Shown: positions 23,933-31,066 of the stretch, in pieces
Layout: each line of letters begins with the position of its first letter
Position numbering within the stretch: the first letter of the stretch is position 1
Assembly: GCA_038065915.1 (NCBI GenBank)
Contig: JBBTPZ010000002.1
Coordinates: 1 to 64,000 of the forward strand
Source: VMGX01 sp038065915
GTDB taxonomy: Bacteria; Patescibacteriota; Minisyncoccia; Phycocordibacterales; 21-14-all-36-13
Length of the DNA stretch: 64,000 nt
Direction of reading: 5' to 3'
The notes under the pieces: model-generated
Database searches by the model: none
What the model was told of the DNA's origin: nothing
What the model saw: the letters and a program-made list of their open reading frames with translations, nothing else
Program-made: the position numbers and the translations under genes

Positions 23933-25060
23933 CTACTTTTCGTGTTCCAAAGCAATTCTTATTAATTCTTTTGCGATTATTTTTGCTGAATCGGTTTTAG
24001 CGAATGATTTTGTTGCATTTATCATATTATTTCTTTTTGTTTCATTACCCATAATTTCTTCCACCTGTGAAATAAGTATGTCATCTGAAAGATTATTTTC
24101 TTCAATAACAATAGCAGAACCGGATGAAGCATAATTAAAGGCGTTTTTTCTTTGGTGATCTCCGTTTGAATTTGTTATTGGAATTATTATACTTGGAACA
24201 CCCCAAACAGCTATTTGAAAAATTGTTGAACCGGCTCTTGAAATAATTAAATCAGCGACCCCTGCAGACATTTTCATCGCAATCGTGTTCAAATAAGAAA
24301 AAGGTTTATATCTGTTTTTATATTTACTATTTTTTAATTCTATATCTGCCAAATTTTTTACATCTGCAAAATTTTTTTCTCCTGTTTGATGAATTATTTG
24401 ATATTTTTCTACAAGTTTTGGAAGCGAATCAATAATTACATTATTTATTGTTTGAGAACCCAAGGAACCGCCTATTATAAAAATTACAGGAACATCTTTT
24501 TCTAATTTTAAAAATTCTTCTGCCCCAGTTTTTGAAGGTTTTAATAATTCTTTCCTTATTGGATTACCCGTTAGGGCCACTTTTTCTTTTGGAAAATAAT
24601 TTGATGCCTCTGGATAAGAAATAGCAATCTTTTTGGCAAATTTTCCAGCCCACATATTGACTTTTCCGGGGACACTATCTGACTCATGAATTATTAGTGG
24701 AATTTTAAAAATTTTTGATGCAAGAATTACAGGAAAACTTCCATAACCTCCTTTTGAAAAAATTACATCTGGGAAAATATTGAATACAACAAAAACACTT
24801 TTTACTATTCCCCACCCTGTTTTAAATAAATCAAAAAAGTTCATCAAAGAAAAATATCTTCTTAATTTTCCCGCTGATATTTTTTTATATTCTATACCAA
24901 GTTCAAAAAGAGCCCTTTTATCATAAACATCCGGTGCTAAAAAAAACAAATCTGGTTCTAATAGATTTTCATCTTTAACTATTTCCCTTATTTCTTCTGC
25001 AACGGCAATAATCGGATAAAAATGTCCGCCCGTGCCTCCGCCTGTAAATACAATTTTCAT
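23933..25060 (-). CDS. murG: UDP-GlcNAc:undecaprenyl-PP-MurNAc-pentapeptide transferase MurG
   Basis: 375 aa. The N-terminal loop FTGGGTGGHFYPIIAVAEEI is diagnostic. VIFSKGGYGSFPVILASKIF, IIHESDSVPGKVNMW, IIGGSLGSQTINNV and LIISRAGSTIFQIAVWGVPS follow. It makes lipid II on the inner membrane face. It lies downstream of mraY and ftsW in the same direction, forming the second half of the split dcw cluster. Its ATG coincides with the end of a palindromic element (25059-25190). Confidence 0.96.
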   Translation of the reverse strand: MKIVFTGGGTGGHFYPIIAVAEEIREIVKDENLLEPDLFFLAPDVYDKRALFELGIEYKKISAGKLRRYFSLMNFFDLFKTGWGIVKSVFVVFNIFPDVIFSKGGYGSFPVILASKIFKIPLIIHESDSVPGKVNMWAGKFAKKIAISYPEASNYFPKEKVALTGNPIRKELLKPSKTGAEEFLKLEKDVPVIFIIGGSLGSQTINNVIIDSLPKLVEKYQIIHQTGEKNFADVKNLADIELKNSKYKNRYKPFSYLNTIAMKMSAGVADLIISRAGSTIFQIAVWGVPSIIIPITNSNGDHQRKNAFNYASSGSAIVIEENNLSDDILISQVEEIMGNETKRNNMINATKSFAKTDSAKIIAKELIRIALEHEK

Positions 25061-25190
25061 CCTGTAGTGAAAAATGGCATCGCTCTAAAAGAGCGCGGTC
25101 ATTTTTGTTGTTAATGTTAATAAATCTTGTCTCATAAATTTTTCATTATTTTAATATCCATTCCCGAATGCCATTTTCTACTACGGGATT
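25059..25190. mobile_element. 132-bp MITE-like element, ends CCTGTAG/CTACGGG
   Basis: ATCCTGTAGTGAAAAATGGC at 25059-25078 has its inverted partner ATGCCATTTTCTACTACGGG ending near 25190. An inner hairpin (ATGGCATCGCTCTAAAAGAG .. GCGCGGTCAT) lies next to the left end. Related ends occur at 52054, 52130, 58681-58854 and 50375-50397. No ORF. Confidence 0.7.
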
Positions 25191-25251
25191 CATCTTATTT
25201 ATTATATAACAAAATTATCTCAAAACAAACGAAGTAAATTTGTGATATTTA

Positions 25252-25429
25252 ATTTAAAATTAAAAAATCAAAATGAAAAATAATTATCCCTTCGGGAGAT
25301 CTCCCGTAGGGAGACAATGTAAAATATTAAAGTTACTGAACAAATTTTCTGAAAGAAAATTTGCAACTAATCTTTTGTTCGCCTTCGGCGAACTCCATAA
25401 CTTTACACTTTGAGATTTACACTTTGCAT
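25252..25429. repeat. Composite palindrome-rich element, copy 1
   Basis: AAAATCAAAATGAAAAAT, CCCTTCGGGAGATCTCCCGT (palindrome 25288-25311), AAATTTTCTGAAAGAAAATT, TTCGCCTTCGGCGAAC and TTACACTTTGAGATTTACAC follow in order. An inverted, near-complete copy is at 26542-26768, so the two copies bracket ftsW. A shorter third copy is at 52158-52305. Confidence 0.7.
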
Positions 25430-26536
25430 TCATACCGCTTTGCGGTATTTAGATATGTTTAATATAATTCCAACGGACGCAAGAGCAAAAAACAGAGCGG
25501 TTCCACCCTTGCTTACGAATATCAAAGGCATTCCTGTTAGAGGACCAACACCAAGCATTGATGCAATATTTATACTTGATTGAGTTATTATCAATAAAAT
25601 AATCCCAACAACAAGCAATCTTGCAAAATTTGTCGGGGCCCTCGAAGCAATTTTAAAACCACGAAATGTAAAAACGAGAAACAAAATAAGTAATGCGATA
25701 CTTCCAACAAATCCCCATTCTTCTGCAAAAACAGCAAATATGGAATCCCCTATTGGTTCAGGTAGAGAGCTAAATTTTTGTATACTTTGTCCAAAGCCCC
25801 TACCAAACATTCCGCCGGAACCAATTGCAATAAGAGATTGTTGTATTTGATATCCCGACCCATCCGGGTCCCTTCCGGGGTCAAAATATGTTAAAAATCT
25901 ATCTTTTATATAAAAATACTGTTCAAAAGAAGCAAGTATCATAACTCCTATTGATATAATTAAAATTAAACCAAGCGCGTGTTTCCAACTCCCTCCGCCA
26001 ACCAAGAACATTCCTATTGCGGTTACTGCTATTACAATCAAAGTTCCCGTATCTGGTTGTGCAAGTAAGATTCCAGCAATAATTCCAACCATAATAAAAA
26101 GAGGAATAATTCCATATTTAAGCGATAAAATTTTTGTTTTTACACCAGCAATCCATGCCGAAAAATAAATTACAAATCCTATCTTAAGTAATTCCGCGGG
26201 TTGAAATGAAAACGGACCGAGTGATAACCATCTTGTTGCTCCGCCATGCTCAATGCCTATACTAGGAATAAAAACTAATGCTGTTAATATCAAAGAACCT
26301 AAAAATATATAAAAAGCGTATTTATTCCAAATTTTATAATTTATTTTTGAAAATAAAATGAGTGCCAATGAACCAAGGAAAACTCCCAAGAAAATTTGAT
26401 TGAAGGCAACCGAAGAAAAACTTGCTCCATCTTTTGCTAATAAACCCAAAGATGCTGATGTAAAAATAAAAAGTCCACCCAAAACCATAATGGCTGTTAT
26501 TAATAAAAATACTTTGTCTATTTTGTGTTCGTGCAT
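25430..26536 (-). CDS. ftsW: FtsW/RodA/SpoVE-family peptidoglycan polymerase
   Basis: 368 aa with about ten membrane helices. Signatures are GGATRWLSLGPFSFQPAELL, LLAQPDTGTLIVI and GSGYQIQQSLIAIGSGGMFG, with FAVFAEEWGFVGSIALLILF later on. It polymerises lipid II, most likely with the FtsI encoded at 4937-6658. The last codons (KYRKAV) lie in a small ACCGC/GCGGT hairpin. It sits between mraY and murG, each separated by repeat-filled spacers instead of the usual tight overlaps. Confidence 0.94.
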   Translation of the reverse strand: MHEHKIDKVFLLITAIMVLGGLFIFTSASLGLLAKDGASFSSVAFNQIFLGVFLGSLALILFSKINYKIWNKYAFYIFLGSLILTALVFIPSIGIEHGGATRWLSLGPFSFQPAELLKIGFVIYFSAWIAGVKTKILSLKYGIIPLFIMVGIIAGILLAQPDTGTLIVIAVTAIGMFLVGGGSWKHALGLILIISIGVMILASFEQYFYIKDRFLTYFDPGRDPDGSGYQIQQSLIAIGSGGMFGRGFGQSIQKFSSLPEPIGDSIFAVFAEEWGFVGSIALLILFLVFTFRGFKIASRAPTNFARLLVVGIILLIITQSSINIASMLGVGPLTGMPLIFVSKGGTALFFALASVGIILNISKYRKAV

Positions 26537-26541
26537 GATAG

Positions 26542-26768
26542 AAAGTTAAAAATGCAAAAATCAAAATGCAAAGTTGTCGTATCCGCCGAAGGCGGACGAA
26601 CAATTAGTTATAAATTTTCTTTCAGAAAATTTACTCAATGATTCTAACATTTTAAATTGTCTCCCTACGGGAGATCTCCCGAAGGGATGGTCATTTTACA
26701 CCTTGCCTGCCCCGTAGTTAAATTTGTAAAATTTATACTTCGGGGAGATTTGCATTTTAAATTTTTGT
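26542..26768. repeat. Composite palindrome-rich element, copy 2 (inverted)
   Basis: The same modules as 25252-25429 appear in reverse orientation: CAAAAATCAAAATGCAAAGT, TCCGCCGAAGGCGGA, AAATTTTCTTTCAGAAAATT, CCCTACGGGAGATCTCCCGA. An extra hairpin (CCCCGTAG..CTTCGGGG, 26709-26743) is added at the right. Confidence 0.7.
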
Positions 26769-26769
26769 A

Positions 26770-27822
26770 CTACTTTAGTAGTGCAATAATAACTCCAACA
26801 AATGCAAATACAACACTTATTACCCAATAACGCATTGTGACTTTATATCCCGGCCATCCTTTTGCTTCAAAATGATGATGTATTGGTGCTACAAGAAAAA
26901 TTTTTTTCCCTCGCAATTTTTTAGACAAAATCTGAATAATATCGGAAAGTGTTGTTATGACTAAAGGAAAAGCAATGATTGGTAAAACAAGAACTTCTTT
27001 TGTTAAAAATGCAACAACGGCCAAAGTCATTGTTAGTGCCATACTTCCTGTCTCTGACATATAAAATCTTGCTGGTGGAATATTAAACCACAGAAATGCA
27101 AGCAGACCACCAACTATAACAAAACTAAAAGTCGCTAAATCAACTTGGTTTTGAACAAATGCTATTACTCCGTATGCTGAAAATGCGGAAGAAAAAACTC
27201 CACCGGCAAGTCCGTCAATTCCATCGATAACACCACCAGAATAAATACCAAGCATAACAATTATAAAAAATGGTATAAATAATAATCCTATATCAAGATC
27301 TCCAACCAAAGGTATGGCGACAGATGTCATTTCAAGTTTTGAGTAAAACCACCAAGCACCTATCAGAGATACAACAAAAACAACAAGTAATCTCTTTTTT
27401 AAAGATAAACCGCCGGCGAGATGGTCTTTCTTTCCTTTCACTTCAAAATAGTCATCAATCAAACCTATGACCGCTCCTACCAAGAGAGTAAATAATGGCA
27501 ACCATGTTTGATTTCTGCTGAAAAAATCTAATTTAGAAGTTATTTCAAAATTAAAAATATAAGGCAGTATTAAAAATAATAATGTAGTTAAAATTACACT
27601 CCCCCAAATTAATATTCCGCCCATTTTAGGTGTCCCGACTTCTTTTCCTTTGTGTAATTTATTAAAAATAGGAGTATCTTTTCCATCCATTCCTACCTTC
27701 CCTGATTTTTTTTTCCACATTTTATGCTTGTATAAATAACTTATCAAAACAGGAGCAAAGCCAATGCCTATCAAGAAAGCAATCGCCGATGGTGTAAATA
27801 CTTTTATTATGTTTATTATCAT
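26770..27822 (-). CDS. mraY: Phospho-MurNAc-pentapeptide transferase MraY
   Basis: 350 aa, polytopic. FNKLHKGKEVGTPKMGGILI, VGAVIGLIDDYFEVKGKKDH, GVIDGIDGLAGGV, FLWFNIPPARFYMSETGSMA and VAPIHHHFEAKGWPGYKVTM are the catalytic and signature segments (DD and HHHFE motifs). It forms lipid I at the membrane. It is the first gene of the mraY-ftsW-murG run. Confidence 0.97.
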   Translation of the reverse strand: MIINIIKVFTPSAIAFLIGIGFAPVLISYLYKHKMWKKKSGKVGMDGKDTPIFNKLHKGKEVGTPKMGGILIWGSVILTTLLFLILPYIFNFEITSKLDFFSRNQTWLPLFTLLVGAVIGLIDDYFEVKGKKDHLAGGLSLKKRLLVVFVVSLIGAWWFYSKLEMTSVAIPLVGDLDIGLLFIPFFIIVMLGIYSGGVIDGIDGLAGGVFSSAFSAYGVIAFVQNQVDLATFSFVIVGGLLAFLWFNIPPARFYMSETGSMALTMTLAVVAFLTKEVLVLPIIAFPLVITTLSDIIQILSKKLRGKKIFLVAPIHHHFEAKGWPGYKVTMRYWVISVVFAFVGVIIALLK

Positions 27823-27883
27823 AAAATCATTAAATCACAAAATCACTAAAACAAAAAACAATAGTTTTTACTTTATTTTTTAT

Positions 27884-27911
27884 TTGACATTATTTTTGTA
27901 TCTGATATAAT
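27884..27911 (+). promoter_or_regulatory. Promoter of ncRNA candidate 1
   Basis: TTGACA (27884-27889), 16-nt spacer, TATAAT (27906-27911); both boxes are perfect consensus. Confidence 0.75.
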
Positions 27912-27917
27912 ATATGT

Positions 27918-28054
27918 GGACTTGATTAAACGATGTTTTGTCGCTAGGATTTCTTATTTAATATTCTACAAAAATTTGAATAATAAGAGATCCTGGTTAT
28001 GTTTATAGAAGCTACCCCATTCTAGAAATAGATTGCTAACGGGTAGCTTTTTTT
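27918..28054 (+). ncRNA. Candidate structured non-coding RNA 1
   Basis: A consensus promoter is followed by about 137 nt with no usable ORF. A long hairpin pairs TAGGAT-TTCTTATT (27943-27957) with AATAAGAG-ATCCTG (27980-27996) around an AT-rich loop. A terminator hairpin AGCTACCC/GGGTAGCT with a run of T (28010-28055) ends it. A long imperfect hairpin of this size could be a 6S-like or other regulatory RNA; the family is not identified. Confidence 0.6.
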
Positions 28055-28058
28055 TTAT
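28009..28058 (+). terminator. Terminator of ncRNA candidate 1
   Basis: GAAGCTACCCC .. GGGTAGCTTTTTTTTT, a GC-containing stem with nine T. Confidence 0.8.
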
Positions 28059-28075
28059 TTATCCACATTTTCATT

Positions 28076-28196
28076 TTGACAGAACAATTACTACGTTATA
28101 ACATAGTTAATGTCATATAATTAGATGTTCTTTATGTTTTCGGACACGCAGTTATTTGATTCTCTAAACTCCCACATGTGTGGGAGTTTTTTATTT
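28076..28196 (+). ncRNA. Candidate small transcript 2
   Basis: Directly after the first RNA there is a TTGACA (28076-28081), a -10-like TATAAC (28097-28102), about 65 nt without an ORF that ends before the terminator, and a strong terminator AAACTCCCACATGTGTGGGAGTTT followed by T. Together with RNA 1 it fills the 393-bp spacer after mraY. Confidence 0.45.
28166..28192 (+). terminator. Terminator of transcript 2
   Basis: AAACTCCCACATGTGTGGGAGTTT is a perfect palindrome followed by TTT. Confidence 0.8.
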
Positions 28197-28215
28197 AATT
28201 GAACATAAAAAATAA

Positions 28216-29193
28216 TCATGGATTCAAATACTCCCTTGAAACATTTGAATTTGAATCCATGACAATATCAACCAATTTTTTCATATCCTTAAACCTCCCT
28301 TCTTTGGTTGAACCAAGAACGGAAATTATTATTGGTCGCATCATTCCATTATCAAAAGCCACTACAAGATTTCCTCCCGCCAAATCCGTATAACCGGTTT
28401 TTGAAGCTATCACCCAAGGTATCTTATTTATAATTTCGTTAGTATTTTCTGTATTGTGAATTTTATTATCTTCAGATTTTAATTCCAATTTATTGTAGGA
28501 AGTAACCTCGAGTATTTCTGGTTTATTTCGAACCATATAATCAAAAAGCATAGCAACATCTTGTGCTGAACCATAAGAGCCACTTAAAGATTTTTCATCA
28601 ATATCTAATCCGGACTCATTTAAAAAGTATGTCTGTTTCAGATTTAATTCTTTGGCTTTTTTATTCATTTTTTTAACAAACGACATTTCTTCCACACCGT
28701 TTTTATTTTTTGTGAACGATTGAACCGCAGAAGCAACTGCGCTTGCACCATCGTTTGACGAAGAAATAAGTGTAAAATCTATTAAATCTTTTAAATTCCA
28801 TTTCTCGTTTTTTATAAGTCCACCATTCCCATTTTTTTCATCAATATTTACTATTATATTTTTATTTTCATATTCACTAGCAATTAATGCTGTCATAATT
28901 TTTGAAAGAGATGCAAGTGGTAATTGTGCTTCTTTGTTTTGTGAAAAAATTTCTTTTTGGTTATAAACATCCCAAATAAACACGGCTTGCGCTTCAAGTC
29001 GTGCGTCTTTTATTTTTTGAGCTATATTGTTAACAATATCTGTTTTTTGTATAGAAATTTCCGACTCGCTTTCTTTTTTTTCTGGGAAAGATATGTAAAC
29101 AATTGAAAAAAATAATAATACTATTGCAATAGAAAAAATAAATTTAATTAATCCTTCCTCTGGTTTTATTGTATTTTCTTCCATTTCGTCCAT
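28216..29193 (-). CDS. dacA: D-alanyl-D-alanine carboxypeptidase (S11 family PBP)
   Basis: 325 aa with an N-terminal membrane anchor (FIFSIAIVLLFFSIVYISF). The active-site motifs are S-x-x-K in LPLASLSKIMTALIAS, S-x-N in TLISSSNDGASAVA and K-T-G in VIASKTGYTDLAGGN. It trims peptidoglycan stem peptides outside the membrane. The last codons (VMDSNSNVSREYLNP) overlap an ATGGATTCAAAT-type palindromic repeat (28217-28262). A 48-nt palindrome lies immediately upstream of the start. Confidence 0.92.
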   Translation of the reverse strand: MDEMEENTIKPEEGLIKFIFSIAIVLLFFSIVYISFPEKKESESEISIQKTDIVNNIAQKIKDARLEAQAVFIWDVYNQKEIFSQNKEAQLPLASLSKIMTALIASEYENKNIIVNIDEKNGNGGLIKNEKWNLKDLIDFTLISSSNDGASAVASAVQSFTKNKNGVEEMSFVKKMNKKAKELNLKQTYFLNESGLDIDEKSLSGSYGSAQDVAMLFDYMVRNKPEILEVTSYNKLELKSEDNKIHNTENTNEIINKIPWVIASKTGYTDLAGGNLVVAFDNGMMRPIIISVLGSTKEGRFKDMKKLVDIVMDSNSNVSREYLNP

Positions 29194-29199
29194 GATTAG

Positions 29200-29247
29200 T
29201 TTACCCCGTGGAATAAAATTCTAAAGAATTTTATTCCACGGGGTAAA
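29200..29247. repeat. 48-nt near-perfect palindrome in dacA upstream region
   Basis: TTTACCCCGTGGAATAAAAT and its reverse complement meet at a central AA. It is 7 nt upstream of the dacA start and may affect dacA expression or end the scpB transcript. Confidence 0.8.
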
Positions 29248-29389
29248 TATTAACATCTTTACTCTATATTTTCAAAATCTACCTTATTTGCCCCGTTAGA
29301 AATTCGGATGCTTTTAACGAACATTCTAATCCATAATTTTTTTTGTTTGATTTTTAAAGTTATTCGCCCTTAACGAACTTCTAATGGGG

Positions 29390-29947
29390 TCATTCATCTA
29401 TCTCTTCATCTCCCGTGGTTTTAAATGTCTTTTCAAACTCGTTGATACTTTCTTTTATTTTTCCGTATTCAGGCAACTCTTTTACATTTTCAATTCCAAG
29501 ATATGCGATTAAATCAATCGTTGGACTATATAAATAAGTTCTTTTGTTTTCTTGGCTTTCGGTTCTTTTTACAAGACCACGAACGAGCAAGCTTCTTAAT
29601 ATTGTTACTGAATTTACTCCTCTTATATAATCAATGTCTGGTTTTGAAATTGGTCCTTTATATAAAACTATTGTTAGTGTTTCCAAACTTGCCTTACCTA
29701 AATTTTTTGATAGTTCTTCCTTTCTTAATTCTTCTATTAAAGAAGATGTCTCTGGCGTTGTCCCTAACATTACATCATTATCTGTTGAAATAAGTTTTAA
29801 TCCCCTATCCTTGAGTTTTTCTTCAAGAATTTTTAATGATTTATTTATTTCCCAAACACTCACATCAAAAATATTCGCCAGTTCTTTTATTGAAACCGGT
29901 TCACCTTTGTAAAAAAGTATTGATTCTATTTTTGCATCTAAGTTCAT
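29390..29947 (-). CDS. scpB: Segregation and condensation protein ScpB
   Basis: 185 aa with two winged helices. It begins LDAKIESILFYKGEPVSIKE and contains KASLETLTIVLYKGPISKPD and YIRGVNSVTILRSLLVRGLV, all typical of ScpB. It forms the Smc-ScpAB condensin with ScpA. It lies 37 nt downstream of scpA. The acidic C-terminus ends TTGDEEIDE. Confidence 0.95.
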   Translation of the reverse strand: MNLDAKIESILFYKGEPVSIKELANIFDVSVWEINKSLKILEEKLKDRGLKLISTDNDVMLGTTPETSSLIEELRKEELSKNLGKASLETLTIVLYKGPISKPDIDYIRGVNSVTILRSLLVRGLVKRTESQENKRTYLYSPTIDLIAYLGIENVKELPEYGKIKESINEFEKTFKTTGDEEIDE

Positions 29948-29984
29948 AAAACAAATTTATATTAGCACATTATTTTTTTTAATT

Positions 29985-30740
29985 TTAATACTTCGGTAAT
30001 GTTGGTTTGTTGCTCTCTATTTCTATATCTTCAAAATGATTATCTTGTTTTGCTAAAACGATTCCTTGTTTAACAAGTTCAAGTAAGGCGAGAAAACTTA
30101 CGATAACATTAACTTTTTCTGCCTTACTTTTATTTGAAAATTCATTAAAACTTAATCTAAAACTACTTTGTATTCTCTCACTTAAATTATTTATAATTTC
30201 TTCCAACTTAATTACCTTCTTTATTTTTGTTGATTCTACTTTTTCTTTTTTAGGCAATCTCTCAACAAGTTTTTTTATTGATGATACTAAATTATCAATA
30301 GTTATGTCTTCACTTGGAGAAAAAACCGGTTCTATTTGTTTTATATATTCCCTTTCATATATTTTATTTCCAATTGCAAGTTTAGAAATATGCTGACTTA
30401 GGTTTTTAATTTCTTGGTAGAGTTTCAATCTCGTTTCCAGATATTCAATATTTAATTCCTCTTCATCTGTTAGGTCTAAGTTTGGCAGTAATGATTTTGA
30501 TTTTATTAAAAGCAAGGTTGAAGCTATAAGCAAAAAATCTGCTACATTTGGAACATCAAAATTTTCTAATTTATTTACGAAAGAAATATAGTCGTCTGTT
30601 ACTTGTGCAAGAGAAATGTCGTTTACGAACAATTTTCGTTTTTCTATAAGCTCTAAAAGTAAGTCTAAGGGTCCTTCAAAAACATTCGTTTTGGCTACGA
30701 ATGTTTTTGATAAAATCTGGTTATTTATTTCTTCCGTCAT
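29985..30740 (-). CDS. scpA: Segregation and condensation protein ScpA
   Basis: 251 aa. The N-terminal Smc-binding region is VFEGPLDLLLELIEKRKLFV followed by DISLAQVTDDYISFV. The C-terminal winged helix is VIVSFLALLELVKQGIVLA. It is the kleisin of the Smc complex. The smc gene itself is not in the window. Confidence 0.95.
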   Translation of the reverse strand: MTEEINNQILSKTFVAKTNVFEGPLDLLLELIEKRKLFVNDISLAQVTDDYISFVNKLENFDVPNVADFLLIASTLLLIKSKSLLPNLDLTDEEELNIEYLETRLKLYQEIKNLSQHISKLAIGNKIYEREYIKQIEPVFSPSEDITIDNLVSSIKKLVERLPKKEKVESTKIKKVIKLEEIINNLSERIQSSFRLSFNEFSNKSKAEKVNVIVSFLALLELVKQGIVLAKQDNHFEDIEIESNKPTLPKY

Positions 30741-30768
30741 TGACTTTTAATTGAGGTTATTATATACT
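30740..30768 (+). promoter_or_regulatory. Promoter of the coiled-coil gene
   Basis: TTGACT (30740-30745), 17-nt spacer, TATACT (30763-30768). It overlaps the scpA start codon on the other strand. Confidence 0.55.
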
Positions 30769-30824
30769 TCTGGACAGAATAATCTTTTCAATTAAATATA
30801 TTTTAACATAATTTTGGAGGATTT

Positions 30825-30992
30825 ATGTCTTCAGCGGATGTAGAAAAACTATTTCGAAGAAAACAAGAATTAACGAAAGAAAATGAGGAACTGAAAGAAC
30901 AAATTTCTAAATTAAAACAAGAAAATCAAGAGTTAAAAAACGAAAATGAAAATCTCAAAATAACTCTTATGGGATTAGGCCCTGCTGTCTAA
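30825..30992 (+). CDS. Small coiled-coil (leucine-zipper-like) protein, 55 aa
   Basis: The ATG is at 30825, with TTGGAGGATTT (GGAGG) upstream. The product is a continuous heptad coil: ELTKENEELKEQISKLKQEN followed by QELKNENENLKITL. It ends GLGPAV. A promoter and a strong terminator flank it. It may dimerise with another coiled-coil protein; no partner is visible. Confidence 0.7.
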   Translation: MSSADVEKLFRRKQELTKENEELKEQISKLKQENQELKNENENLKITLMGLGPAV

Positions 30993-30997
30993 CACAA

Positions 30998-31040
30998 ACC
31001 ACAACATTTTAATTAAAAAATGTTGTGGTTATTTTTTTTC
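30998..31040 (+). terminator. Terminator of the coiled-coil gene
   Basis: AACCACAACATTTTAATT / AAAAAATGTTGTGGTT stem followed by eight T. Confidence 0.8.
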
Positions 31041-31066
31041 TGCGTAAGTCCGCATTTAGTCCGCGT

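Noticed and set aside
28123..28200. 25-aa ORF in the second small transcript
   Set aside because: It reads through the terminator hairpin and has no SD.
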